A program made the position numbers and the translations under genes. Positions 32,957 to 42,720 of a stretch of DNA of 47,022 nt are shown piece by piece; position 1 is the stretch's first letter; each line of letters begins with the position of its first letter. This DNA is from Bacteroidota bacterium (GTDB lineage Bacteria > Bacteroidota > Rhodothermia > Rhodothermales > UBA10348), in the NCBI GenBank assembly GCA_022567305.1, contig JADFHF010000028.1, positions 1 to 47,022 on the forward strand. Direction: 5' to 3'. Under the pieces are notes generated by a model. That model was not told the origin of the DNA. It did no database searches and saw only the letters and a program-made list of their open reading frames with translations.

Positions 32957-35815
32957 ATGAAGCGTCTTCACCTTTGGCTTTTCTTAGCTCTCGCACCTTT
33001 TGTACTTATTTCATTTATCATGCTGGAGGCGACAGCGCAAACAAAACGTGCGCTAGATCACGAGGCCGTGGAAAATTGGAATCGGATTTCCGGTGTAGCT
33101 CTTTCACGAGACGGAAATTGGGTTCTTTGGGAAATCGGTCCGGAGGATAAGGACGGCCGTCTTCAAATCAGGAGCACATCGGGCGCTACGGAACTCGAAG
33201 TCGACCGAGGAGATGCCGGAGTCTTTTCTGGAAACAGTCAATATGTGGCATTTATGATCGTACCGGCAAAGGATTCGGTTCGAGCCGCTAAACTGGCAAA
33301 GAAAAAGTCAAAGGACATGCCCAAGGACCATATGGGAATCATGGACCTGAATACGGGCTCGATCGACCAGTTTGAACGCGTGCTCAGTTTCAAGCTGCCG
33401 GAGGAAGGTGGAAACAGGATTGCTTATCGATTGGTGAAGGATGAGTCGAAGCCGGATTCGACAGAAGCCGACAAGTCGGAGGAAGAGGATGAAGAAGAAG
33501 AGGAAGAAGACAAGGACGAAGGAACAACGTTGGTCGTACTCAACCTAGAGACGAGGGCGGAGGTTCGAGTTGATGATGTCACCGACTACGAGTTTTCGAA
33601 AGATGGTGCATGGCTGGCATATGTGAGATCCAATGAGGAAGGAGACATAGATGGATTGTATGTGATGGCCGAAGGGTCGTCGGTTGCTATCGCCATGTTG
33701 ACCGGGGAAGGAAACTACAGGCAACTGGCTATGGACGATGCGAGCGAGCAGATTGCTTTTCTCTCGGACCAGCAGGACTACGAAGCGGATCAGCCGCATT
33801 TCACACTGTATCGGGCTTCGTTGGGTGAATCAGCCTCTATGGTTGCAGGCACAGGGGCAAGCGGCCTCTCGGTCGGCTGGTGGATAAGCGAGCACGGAAA
33901 TGTCTATTTCTCAGATTCAGGACAAAACCTGTTCTTCGGTACGGCGCCGGTCCCGGATCTCGAACCCGACGACGACGATGTATTGGATGACGAGAAAGTT
34001 GAGGTCGATGTCTGGTCGTGGACGGACCCGTTGCTTCAACCGCATCAACTGGTGCAACTGGAGAACGAGCAGAAACGGACGTACCTGGCGGTCGCCAGGC
34101 AAGGCGAGGATGGGATCGTTCAGCTCGGTAACCAGCTCATTCCGTCTGTCGTTGTCAGTGAAAAAGGCGACGGACTTGTCGCCTTGGGTACTTCGAACTT
34201 GCCGTATCGACAAGAGATATCGTGGGACTCGCCCGGTTATATGGACGCCTATCAAATCGATATGCGCACCGGAACGCATCGCCAGATTTTGACCCGCGTC
34301 CAGGACCAGATTCGGCTCTCTCCGTCTGGTCACTATGTGTATTGGTGGGATCGCGACGAACTGGTGTGGCGCGGCATCTCAACGGAAAGCGGAGAGCCTA
34401 CGAAACTTTCCGGCGCAATTCCGACGCGGCTCGACAATGAACTCCACGACTGGCCCTACAAGCCCTCCAGCTATGGAATGGCCGGCTGGACGAAAAATGA
34501 CCGTCGCGTGCTTTTTTACGACAAACACGATATCTGGGCCGTCGAACCACACGGCGATTCCCCTCCGCAGAACATCACCGACGGGCTGGGGCGCAAACAG
34601 AACCTGAGATTCAGAATTATTGACTTGGATCCAGACGAAGCTGCGATTGCTGCCGACGAAGACCTCCTGTTATCGGTTCTGGACTATTCAACCAAAAATG
34701 GGGGTGTTTACAGAGACCATATAAACGGCAGAAAGAGTCCCGAAAAAATTGTGACCGGACCCTATGTATGGGGAACTCCACTAAAAGCCAAAGAGGCGGA
34801 CGTGCTCGTCTTAACGTCTCAAAGCTATACAGACTTTCCGGACTACTACACGACGGATCTAAAGATGACGGAATTCCGCCGAATCAGTAACGCGAATCCT
34901 CAACAGGACGAATTCAGGTGGGGAACGTCAGAACTTTACTCTTGGACGTCGACAGATGGACAGCAGCTCGACGGCATTCTGTATAAACCGGAAGACTTCG
35001 ATCCGTCCCGGAAATACCCGATGATGGTGTATTTCTACGAAAAGAACTCAAATAACTTGAACAGGCATCACGCTCCCCGTGCAGGAAGTTCGAGTATCAG
35101 TTATTCGTTCTATGTCAGTCGCGGATACCTCCTTTTCGTTCCGGACATCCCTTACAAAGTCGGCTATCCGGGCGAGAGCGCCATGAATGCGGTCATGCCT
35201 GGAATCACATCCCTTATAGGAGAAGGATTTGTAGATGCAGAACGAATCGGCGTGCAGGGTCATAGTTGGGGCGGGTATCAGATCGCGTACATGGTTACAC
35301 AAACCAACCTGTTTGCGGCCGCAGAAGCGGGTGCGCCGGTCTCGAATATGACAAGCGCTTATGGCGGCATTCGCTGGGAAAGTGGACGAAGTCGAATGAT
35401 GCAGTACGAACAATCACAGAGCCGGATCGGCGGAACGCTATGGAACGCCCAACATCGTTATATCCACAACTCGCCGCTCTTTCAAGCGGACAAAGTGGAA
35501 ACACCGTTACTTATGATGCACAACGATAAAGATGGAGCCGTGCCCTGGTATCAGGGCATCGAATATTTTGTCGCATTGCGTCGATTAGGTCGGCCCGTCT
35601 GGATGCTGAACTACAACGGAGAAGCGCACGGACTCAAGCAGTATAAAAACAGAAAAGACTGGACCATTCGAATGCAACAGTTCTTCGACCACTATTTGAA
35701 AGGAGATCCGGCACCTGTCTGGCTCAAAGAAGGTGTACCTGCCATCAGGAAAGGGAAAACCCTTGGACTCGAACTCACCAGCGAACCTGTCGCTGGAATC
35801 GACTCTCAGAATTAG
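32957..35815 (+). CDS. S9 family prolyl oligopeptidase-like peptidase, secreted
   Basis: The 952-residue protein has a signal peptide (LWLFLALAPFVLISFIMLEA). Its N-terminal two thirds is a beta-propeller with WD40/DPP-like repeats. The C-terminal alpha/beta-hydrolase domain has the nucleophile motif GHSWGGYQ (Ser near 770), the Asp motif HNDKDGAVPW (near 856) and the His motif GEAHGLK (near 891), the complete catalytic triad. This fits an exported oligopeptidase acting on peptides. A striking acidic stretch at about 165-196 (runs of Glu and Asp) is inserted in the propeller region. It is the second gene of a two-gene unit with the Vgb-like protein and is followed by a GC-dinucleotide hairpin and a convergent peptidase gene. 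Confidence 0.93.
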   Translation: MKRLHLWLFLALAPFVLISFIMLEATAQTKRALDHEAVENWNRISGVALSRDGNWVLWEIGPEDKDGRLQIRSTSGATELEVDRGDAGVFSGNSQYVAFMIVPAKDSVRAAKLAKKKSKDMPKDHMGIMDLNTGSIDQFERVLSFKLPEEGGNRIAYRLVKDESKPDSTEADKSEEEDEEEEEEDKDEGTTLVVLNLETRAEVRVDDVTDYEFSKDGAWLAYVRSNEEGDIDGLYVMAEGSSVAIAMLTGEGNYRQLAMDDASEQIAFLSDQQDYEADQPHFTLYRASLGESASMVAGTGASGLSVGWWISEHGNVYFSDSGQNLFFGTAPVPDLEPDDDDVLDDEKVEVDVWSWTDPLLQPHQLVQLENEQKRTYLAVARQGEDGIVQLGNQLIPSVVVSEKGDGLVALGTSNLPYRQEISWDSPGYMDAYQIDMRTGTHRQILTRVQDQIRLSPSGHYVYWWDRDELVWRGISTESGEPTKLSGAIPTRLDNELHDWPYKPSSYGMAGWTKNDRRVLFYDKHDIWAVEPHGDSPPQNITDGLGRKQNLRFRIIDLDPDEAAIAADEDLLLSVLDYSTKNGGVYRDHINGRKSPEKIVTGPYVWGTPLKAKEADVLVLTSQSYTDFPDYYTTDLKMTEFRRISNANPQQDEFRWGTSELYSWTSTDGQQLDGILYKPEDFDPSRKYPMMVYFYEKNSNNLNRHHAPRAGSSSISYSFYVSRGYLLFVPDIPYKVGYPGESAMNAVMPGITSLIGEGFVDAERIGVQGHSWGGYQIAYMVTQTNLFAAAEAGAPVSNMTSAYGGIRWESGRSRMMQYEQSQSRIGGTLWNAQHRYIHNSPLFQADKVETPLLMMHNDKDGAVPWYQGIEYFVALRRLGRPVWMLNYNGEAHGLKQYKNRKDWTIRMQQFFDHYLKGDPAPVWLKEGVPAIRKGKTLGLELTSEPVAGIDSQN

Positions 35816-35821
35816 CGGTTT

Positions 35822-35849
35822 GGGCGCGCGCGCCTGCGCGCGCGCGCAT
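35822..35849. terminator. Alternating GC hairpin between convergent genes
   Basis: Between two convergent stop codons (37 bp apart) lies a (GC)5 tract at 35824-35833 and a (GC)6 tract at 35836-35847, separated by CT. The arms are self-complementary and can form a very stable hairpin on either strand. There is no T tract on the plus strand, so it is a possible bidirectional stop by structure alone. Alternating GC also favours left-handed DNA. Confidence 0.45.
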
Positions 35850-35853
35850 TCAA

Positions 35854-38655
35854 CTAATTCTCAAACCAGTGATGATCTCCTGCGGGCGTTTCCTCATCGT
35901 CGTCCGAGGGCCTCTCCGGCCAACCCACCCGAAGATCGTTCCAGTGCAAAATTGTGTTAAATACGAGTGCGTGGCTTCCCTGCGTGTTCCATCTCCTGAA
36001 GGGCCGGATGGCGAATAGAATCACATGACCTTCTCCCACGGGAACGTCTAGGACAGCTGGCTTGCCGGTTAACTCGCTCTCACCAGTGAGCATTCCGCTA
36101 AGGTTGATTCCCTCCTTTGCAAACTCCAGCACGGTGCGCGGTACCTCTGCGCTCCACGCTTCATCCTTGTACCAATCAGGTGTCGTTCTTCCGCCGACAT
36201 TCTTGTTTACTTGAAATACCGGAGATTGATTGAAATAGGTAGGCAAAGACTCTCCGTACCCGTAGAGAATTGGACTCATCGAATCAGCCCGGACCGTTTT
36301 TACGACCGTTCCTCGAGCCTTAAGATTTGGAGTCCGACGAATACTCACTCGTCGAGTGAGGGCCATATCGATGGGAAAAGCGGATGTGGGGCCCTCTGTA
36401 ATGAAAACGCCTCCTTCCTCGATAAATCGTTTTAGCTTCGCCAGACCATCATATCCCATGCCGACCCGTGCATCCGAAGTCTCATCAATGTGTCCAATGT
36501 GTGGATAGTCTCTAGAACGCTTCCAAGGAAGGGGTTCGCCAACCCGAGAGTTTCCGGCAACCAGAGACTGTGAAGATGCTCTAGTTCTGGGCAGTATCAG
36601 TACATCGTAGTCCTTCAGGTCCGTCGAAGTCAGATCCTGTTCGGAGAGATAGTCGTACGGGATTCCAATCTTGTCGAATCCAATCTGCCACCATCCTGCA
36701 TCTTGCGGCGTCGCAACCCATGTGTGTATGAGCCCTATGCGCGGCACTTCCACCTCATGCATGGATACCTTCGGTCGCTCGGCCATCACATGAACCGTCA
36801 CCCCTAATGCCACGGCCACCTCATCCAACCGATTCGAAAGATTTCGACCGTTCCCATCTTTCTCGATGATAAAGGAGCCCGCATTGAACTTCGTATCATC
36901 AACCGAAAAGGAATCCTCGGCCGCGAAAAAAGCTACGTTTTTTAGGCGGAATCGGAAGACGGAGAAGTTGTCGTCTGTCGTGTTGTTCACGATGAAAAAA
37001 GAACCACTTCCCGGTTCAATGCCTCCATCTACTCGGACATGCTCTGAAAGCAGCTGCATATCAGCCTCGAGAATCGATGCGTCTTCCACTTTGTGAAACG
37101 TCACGTTGTGCATCAGCGGAAGTGTCCAACCCGTATCGTCGTAAGGCGGGTCGGCTCCTTTCGGGAAGTTCTGCCGATCCAATAAAACGTGAGCCAGCGT
37201 GCTGTAGGGTTGATCAAGACGAACGACATAAGATCCTGCGGATGCCGAAAGTGTGTCTTCGTCTGACGTCCATTCCAGATCCTCTCTGGCTTGATGAACC
37301 TCAAGCCCCTGATCGATCAGGATGTTGATCAAATTCACGGTCCCGATTGGACGCAATTGATCGGTCGGAAAAACCCACGCAAAGGGCGCCTCGTCGCGTC
37401 CGCGCTCCAAAGCCCTTCTGGATTTCAAATAGAAATTCTCCACAAACCGAGTGGCATTGTCTGCGGTGTACTTCAGCGCCACGAGGACGCCGCTTTGCAT
37501 GTAGTTGGTGTTGTTTCGAAGAGACCAGGTCGTTTTCTCTAAGGGCGGGTTCGGTCTGTACCACTTTCGAGACGTAGCGCTGTCGTTCAGTTTGAGTTCA
37601 TAGGTTCCGGGTCTTGAGTTTCCCCTGGTCTCGTAGAAGCGACCGATGCTATTCCGCGTATTGGCTATCCAGATGAGATAGTTGGCCGCCCATCCATTGT
37701 AAAATGCATGGGTATACACTCCAGGCATGTCTTTCCTGGTAAGCTCAGAAACCTCTTCGTGCGCCAGATTATGCCATTCGTCGATCGTGATCGGATCGAT
37801 GTATTCGTTGTACGGTCCAAGGCCTGTGGACACGTAGAGGTAGTTTGCTGATTCATGCAGATCGTGCATTACCTGGGGTTTCCAGTGTAAAAAGCTGCCA
37901 AGTAGGTTTCGCGTGAGCTTGAGTGCAAGCCCGAAGCCGTCGCGATTGTTGTCGTGCGCGACGTATGCCCCCCAATACGTAAGTTTCGGACCCACATCTT
38001 CATTGGAAGCCGCGTATCGATACGTGTCGACCACCCGATCTCGTCCGTCAGGCTCGGCGACCGGTGTAAAAATGAATACGACATTCTCCCGAATGGCCTG
38101 AATCATGTTGTTTTCCTCGACCGCCAGTCGATACGTCAGCTCCATCACCATCTCCGGACTCCCCGTCTCCGGAGAGTGAAGGCCTGCGGTGATGTAATAA
38201 ATCGGTGTCGTCACCCTGATAACGTCTTGAGCCTCAGCCTCCGAAATCAGACGAGGGTCTGCGAGTCGATTCAGTCGCAGCCTGTTGGCTTCGAGATCTT
38301 CCAGATTCTGTTCGCTGGAAATAATCACTTCAATCATTTCACGATTCTCTTCCGTCGTTCCGATAGACCGAATTCGCACTCGCGGAGACGCATCAGCTAC
38401 TGCTCTCAAATAGCCGTAAATTTCTGACGTGTAATGCAACGTAGAGGGGTCTCCGATGATGGTACCGAAATACTCCAGGGGTGACGGAACGGAGTCGGAT
38501 TCCGGTAGATGATCGACCCACTCATTTACGAATCGGTCGTCAGTCGTGAATTCGGCAATTTTATCTGCATACGCCTGATCCATTCGCTGCTGGGCATTCG
38601 TTGTTGCAGCAGTTGCGAAGAGAGCGCATGCGAGGACAGACAGGACGGTTCTCAT
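35854..38655 (-). CDS. M14 family zinc carboxypeptidase-like protein with C-terminal GATase-like domain
   Basis: From ATG 38653-38655 the 933-residue product has a signal peptide (MRTVLSVLACALFATAATTN). The M14 domain is shown by AGLHSPETGSPEM, with the HxxE zinc pair near residue 150, and a third histidine candidate in VMHDLHESANYLY near 265. After about residue 610 comes a class I glutamine amidotransferase-like region (LIHTWVATPQDAGWW, DYDVLILPRTRASS, GGVFITEGPTSAF) ending in a ThuA-like HVILFAIRPFRRWN. This architecture is common in secreted M14 proteins of Bacteroidota-related groups. It probably removes C-terminal residues from peptides outside the cell. It is divergent from the metallopeptidase gene, with 143 bp between them. 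Confidence 0.87.
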   Translation of the reverse strand: MRTVLSVLACALFATAATTNAQQRMDQAYADKIAEFTTDDRFVNEWVDHLPESDSVPSPLEYFGTIIGDPSTLHYTSEIYGYLRAVADASPRVRIRSIGTTEENREMIEVIISSEQNLEDLEANRLRLNRLADPRLISEAEAQDVIRVTTPIYYITAGLHSPETGSPEMVMELTYRLAVEENNMIQAIRENVVFIFTPVAEPDGRDRVVDTYRYAASNEDVGPKLTYWGAYVAHDNNRDGFGLALKLTRNLLGSFLHWKPQVMHDLHESANYLYVSTGLGPYNEYIDPITIDEWHNLAHEEVSELTRKDMPGVYTHAFYNGWAANYLIWIANTRNSIGRFYETRGNSRPGTYELKLNDSATSRKWYRPNPPLEKTTWSLRNNTNYMQSGVLVALKYTADNATRFVENFYLKSRRALERGRDEAPFAWVFPTDQLRPIGTVNLINILIDQGLEVHQAREDLEWTSDEDTLSASAGSYVVRLDQPYSTLAHVLLDRQNFPKGADPPYDDTGWTLPLMHNVTFHKVEDASILEADMQLLSEHVRVDGGIEPGSGSFFIVNNTTDDNFSVFRFRLKNVAFFAAEDSFSVDDTKFNAGSFIIEKDGNGRNLSNRLDEVAVALGVTVHVMAERPKVSMHEVEVPRIGLIHTWVATPQDAGWWQIGFDKIGIPYDYLSEQDLTSTDLKDYDVLILPRTRASSQSLVAGNSRVGEPLPWKRSRDYPHIGHIDETSDARVGMGYDGLAKLKRFIEEGGVFITEGPTSAFPIDMALTRRVSIRRTPNLKARGTVVKTVRADSMSPILYGYGESLPTYFNQSPVFQVNKNVGGRTTPDWYKDEAWSAEVPRTVLEFAKEGINLSGMLTGESELTGKPAVLDVPVGEGHVILFAIRPFRRWNTQGSHALVFNTILHWNDLRVGWPERPSDDDEETPAGDHHWFEN

Positions 38656-38798
38656 GAGTTTCGGTTGTTGAATGTTCGGTCGGGCCGGCAATATCTGGAC
38701 TGCCGGGTCGAGTGTCCACAGAAATCCCCTCGCTTCGGGTTGATTACGAGCCGATCCCGACTATATTTAGGGTCCGGATTATCTCTCTTCGAGTGGTC

Positions 38799-40763
38799 AT
38801 GACTCTTTTTCGGCCTTTATTAGTAGTCCTAATCTGCCTGGTCGCGGCGATGCCGGCTCAGTCGCAGGAAGATCGCGTTGACCGTCCGTCGTCGCTCGTC
38901 TCATTTACCGCAACCCACCCCAATGCCATCGTCCGATGGGATCACGAGGCCGGCAGAGCGGATTTGCTTACGGGTGTCCGGCTTGGCGGGCGTTGGGGCA
39001 CCCCATGGGAAATTGCCGTTGCGACGCTGAAAGATTACTCCGATCTTCTTGGACTTGAAGCCGAGCGAGTACAGTTCGAGATTTTGGACGTTAGAGATTC
39101 GCGTGCGGGTGGGCGACGAATTCTGGCGAGAACTTTCATGGTCGAATTGCCTGGTGAAAGTCAGACTTTTTTGATCGGTGTCAACCGAAAAATTGTCGGG
39201 CGAAAATCGTACTTCGATTCTGAGGGACGAGTCGCTGCTCCGGGCTACGTTTTTGTCTCTTCCGACGAAGCCCGCACGTATGATGAAGCACGAGACGACT
39301 GGTATGTATATCTCATTTCTCGGACGCATCAGCGTAGAGACGGCGCTGTAGCCAGCTTGAACCGGACATCTGCCGAGTTGGAATCATTCGCCGGTCTTGA
39401 GCGATCGGCGATCGCGGCCCCGGCCCCGTTTTGGTTTTCAGGCTCTCGTGAAGCTGCTTGTCCGGATAACTCTTATTCCTCTTATGGACAGGGCTTCGTT
39501 TACCGAACGAACCCAATAAACGGCGATCCTGAGGAAGTCACGCTTTCCAACCTGTGCGATCAGACCCCGACCGTTTTAAACGGAAGAGTCGTGACCGTCG
39601 CGCCCGAGTTTGGATTACCCATCTCTGTAAACGATGGGAATTTCAAGTTCGGCCCCAATGCGCCCGAGTTCGACCATGTTTCGATGTACTACCACGTCGA
39701 CAACTTTCTCTCGATGATGTTTGATCGCGGCTTCGATCCAAGCATTGCTAACAATTGGACGATCGATGTTCATATGCAATCAGCAGCCACAAACAGTATG
39801 GTGGCCCGGTATCGTTACCACGAGTTGAAAGTTGGCGAAGCCCTCTATCCGTATCGAAAAGGAGCCCGTGAAGCTGCAATCATTGCCCACGAAGTAACAC
39901 ACTTGCTCATGTACGATCACGTATCGCCTTCCTACCTCGCGTGGGGGCCGAAAGAGAATTGGGCCATGGGTGAGTCGTACGCAGATTATTTCGGTCTCGT
40001 ATATCGTAGCCATCAGTTGGGTCACATGGAGCCCTGGAGACAGCCGGTGATCGGACAATATCATGTGTTAGAAACCACTGAAGACCTGCCTCGAGATCTC
40101 TCTTCACGGGAGCCCCATTACTCCGGATACGGAGTTTCGAATTATGTTGGGAATGGTGTTGGCGACAGCTTCGGGAATATGTACGACAATAGCATGATTT
40201 TCTCGACGGCATTGATGGATTACGACCGGTTGGATGAATCCAATCATTCCAGTTCATTTGTCATCGAGTCTCTCATAAATAGACTGGAAAGCCCCTCGTT
40301 CGCGCGCGGACGGGATGCATTGATGGCCTCTGTGAATGAATGTGCCCTTATCCAGTACCCAAATGAATTTCAATGTTGCGAATTAGGGTTTTGCCATCGC
40401 GTGGTTGGACGAGCCTTCGCATACCGAGGACTCGCCCCTCCGGACAAAATCATTACGGGTATATCTGACTTGAATCCTAAACCCGAACTTTTACGCGATA
40501 GCCCCATTCTGAGTACGCACAACTTTCCTAATCCGTTTGAATCAACGACGACGATTCAATTCGTAAGTGGTCGACCCTCGCACGTGAACATTCGTATTTA
40601 CGACGCCCAGGGTAAATTGATAGACGATGTACTGAATGAATCTCGGACAGCGGGACAACATTCGATCCGATGGACACCGAAGAACATTCCGAGCGGTCCA
40701 TACTTCTATGAGATTGAAGCTGAAGGATTCTCGAAGCGGGGATCCATATTGTTCATCAAGTAG
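38799..40763 (+). CDS. Thermolysin-like (M4/M36-type) metallopeptidase with T9SS sorting domain
   Basis: The 654-residue preproprotein starts at ATG 38799 with a signal peptide (PLLVVLICLVAAMPAQSQ). An FTP/PepSY-like propeptide lies at about 25-160. The catalytic site HEVTH is at about residues 364-368, and a glutamate in NWAMGESYADYF about 26 residues on is the expected third zinc ligand (gluzincin layout). The last 80 residues are a type IX secretion sorting domain: LSTHNFPNPFESTTTIQF, VNIRIYDAQGKLIDDV and SGPYFYEIEAEGFSKRG, ending ILFIK. The enzyme is therefore sent across the outer membrane and probably anchored. Residue-level family (M4 versus M36 or a relative) is uncertain. An apbE gene follows after 31 bp. 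Confidence 0.87.
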   Translation: MTLFRPLLVVLICLVAAMPAQSQEDRVDRPSSLVSFTATHPNAIVRWDHEAGRADLLTGVRLGGRWGTPWEIAVATLKDYSDLLGLEAERVQFEILDVRDSRAGGRRILARTFMVELPGESQTFLIGVNRKIVGRKSYFDSEGRVAAPGYVFVSSDEARTYDEARDDWYVYLISRTHQRRDGAVASLNRTSAELESFAGLERSAIAAPAPFWFSGSREAACPDNSYSSYGQGFVYRTNPINGDPEEVTLSNLCDQTPTVLNGRVVTVAPEFGLPISVNDGNFKFGPNAPEFDHVSMYYHVDNFLSMMFDRGFDPSIANNWTIDVHMQSAATNSMVARYRYHELKVGEALYPYRKGAREAAIIAHEVTHLLMYDHVSPSYLAWGPKENWAMGESYADYFGLVYRSHQLGHMEPWRQPVIGQYHVLETTEDLPRDLSSREPHYSGYGVSNYVGNGVGDSFGNMYDNSMIFSTALMDYDRLDESNHSSSFVIESLINRLESPSFARGRDALMASVNECALIQYPNEFQCCELGFCHRVVGRAFAYRGLAPPDKIITGISDLNPKPELLRDSPILSTHNFPNPFESTTTIQFVSGRPSHVNIRIYDAQGKLIDDVLNESRTAGQHSIRWTPKNIPSGPYFYEIEAEGFSKRGSILFIK

Positions 40764-40794
40764 AAAGCTTTTTTCATCCCCGACCGATGATTCC

Positions 40795-41823
40795 ATGCAG
40801 CGGCTGCTGAGCGTCTGGCTACTCATTTCGGTCTTCATTTCAGGATGTGGCTCATCGAATCAGGCGGTTTTCGAGATCGCGGGACAGACGATGGGAACGA
40901 CCTATCGATTGACATACACTGCTGGCGAAAACCTGAATGGTGAACTCGCCGATCAGACCACGCGACTCCTGGATGAAATCAATGAGTCGCTATCGCCCTT
41001 CATCGAGTCGTCGCTCATTACGCGAATCAATTCGAGTCGGGATACGACCGAGACACACGCGGTGGACTATCATTTTGGCACCGTCTTCAAACATGCTCGA
41101 GAGATCCACGATCTGACGGATGGAGCATTCAACCCGGCTCTAGGTCCTCTTATTCGAGCCTGGGGGTTCGGGAAAGACGATTCGCAGAGCCTGGACAGTA
41201 CTCGGATCGATGAATTGCTACAGCTCACCTCACTGGACGTATTCGTTCTAGACGGAGCAAATCCTCCTCGACTACGCAAGCGACTATCTGAAGCTGAGCT
41301 CGACTTCGGCGCGATCGCGAAAGGATATGCCGTGGATGAACTGGGACGACTTCTCGAGAGTGGGGGGGTAACCGACTACCTGGTCGAAATAGGAGGCGAG
41401 GTTCGCGCTCGTGGTCGCCATCCTGAAAAGCGTTCGTGGCGGGTAGGCATCGAAAAACCGCTGGAAGCATCTCGTGACTTTCAGGTCATTGTACAACTGT
41501 TAGATATCTCCATGGCCACATCCGGCAACTATCGAAATTTCTATTGGAAAGATGGTCGGAAAGTAGTCCACACGATAAACCCGTTTACCGGATATCCAGA
41601 GGACAATTCGCTGTTATCGGTCTCTGTAGTCGCCCGGGATTGTATGACAGCCGACGCATTCGCGACCGCATTTATGGTGCTGGGAATCGATGCAACGCTG
41701 GACCTCATTGAGCGCAACGGAGGACCCGACGTATACCTGATTTCCGGCGGGGATGAGACGGCATTAGAGACATCAATATCCGAGGGATTCTCCCGAATAA
41801 TTGTAGCCGATACCGATCGGTAA
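40795..41823 (+). CDS. apbE: FAD:protein FMN transferase (ApbE), lipoprotein
   Basis: ApbE attaches FMN covalently to threonine residues of exported flavoproteins such as the Rnf and Nqr subunits. From ATG 40795 the 342-residue protein is a lipoprotein (lipobox ISGC, Cys18). It shows QTMGTTYRLTY, DLTDGAFNPALGPLIRAWGF, the flavin-site segment LDFGAIAKGYAVDEL, YLVEIGGEVRARG, ATSGNYRNFY and DCMTADAFATAFMVLG, in the family order. Length is normal. A longer frame overlapping the previous gene would bury the lipobox. Its target is not encoded in the window; it follows the peptidase gene by 31 bp. Confidence 0.95.
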   Translation: MQRLLSVWLLISVFISGCGSSNQAVFEIAGQTMGTTYRLTYTAGENLNGELADQTTRLLDEINESLSPFIESSLITRINSSRDTTETHAVDYHFGTVFKHAREIHDLTDGAFNPALGPLIRAWGFGKDDSQSLDSTRIDELLQLTSLDVFVLDGANPPRLRKRLSEAELDFGAIAKGYAVDELGRLLESGGVTDYLVEIGGEVRARGRHPEKRSWRVGIEKPLEASRDFQVIVQLLDISMATSGNYRNFYWKDGRKVVHTINPFTGYPEDNSLLSVSVVARDCMTADAFATAFMVLGIDATLDLIERNGGPDVYLISGGDETALETSISEGFSRIIVADTDR

Positions 41824-41928
41824 AACCGGTTGCCTCCTGCGTGGACATGATATTATCACCCGCGCACTAGCCCGGAGATTCGGCCACTGGATTCTGCTTG
41901 ACCGCCGAAGCTACTGAGGGGCGAAGAT

Positions 41929-42498
41929 CTACCAGCCAACCCAGGACGGATCGGGTGGAGTGATCCCATTCAGCCTCAGGTAAACGACGGACTGACCACG
42001 ATGGTGGGTTACATGATCGCGCATCATAAGGATGACTTCGTTTTTCGGAAAGGTCCCTGCGAAAGTCTCCGCGTCTTCATGAAGCTGCTCATCGGTTAGG
42101 CTGCTGAGCACCGATGTGCAATAATCGAATGCCTCAGTCATTAGCTCGATAACTTCATCTTTTGACTTTCCATCAGGAGTATAATCCCGATCCGGAGCAT
42201 CAGTGCCACCCAGGAAACTAGACGAGAAAAAGACATTGGTTTGCGCTATGTGAAGCATCTGATCTGCGAAGGATCGCACTTCCTCGGTGGGCTTGAAATG
42301 ATACGTCTCCTCTGGCATCGCCTCGGCATACGAAAGAGTACACTCTTTACATCTTTCCCACTGTGGAACAAAGTATTCGGCAAATTTTGACTTTGAGTTC
42401 ACCGTGGATGCGAACGCGGTAGGGGTGGTCGCCAGTACACCGGCAGCGCCCAGGCTGGCAGAACGAATAAATTTGCGGCGGTTAGTATGCGTATTCAT
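41929..42498 (-). CDS. DinB-family protein with Tat signal
   Basis: From ATG 42496-42498 the 189-residue protein begins with a twin-arginine signal (NRRKFIRSASLGAAGVLA) ending near ATTPTAFAS. The mature part is a DinB-fold four-helix bundle: FADQMLHIAQTN carries the first histidine and MMRDHVTHHRGQ the other pair of the usual metal triad. DinB relatives are mostly cytoplasmic thiol-dependent or metal-binding enzymes of unknown function; export is less usual. The frame upstream to 42540 lacks a signal context and is disfavoured. No obvious partner is adjacent. Confidence 0.85.
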   Translation of the reverse strand: MNTHTNRRKFIRSASLGAAGVLATTPTAFASTVNSKSKFAEYFVPQWERCKECTLSYAEAMPEETYHFKPTEEVRSFADQMLHIAQTNVFFSSSFLGGTDAPDRDYTPDGKSKDEVIELMTEAFDYCTSVLSSLTDEQLHEDAETFAGTFPKNEVILMMRDHVTHHRGQSVVYLRLNGITPPDPSWVGW

Positions 42499-42720
42499 TG
42501 GGGGTATTGGGGATTGATGGGATCTCGGGATACGATTCATTTTTCGAATACTCTCACAGACCCAACAGGTTGCAAGAATCTGGGACGTTTTTACGAGCGA
42601 ACCACCCTTGCATTTCTACGAATTTTTAACCTTATTGACGTCTCACAAAAATTAGTCAGTCGATCCTGACCTAATTCTAACCCACCTTGGATTATACATC
42701 GTTTTTCAAAGAGGAAGGCC

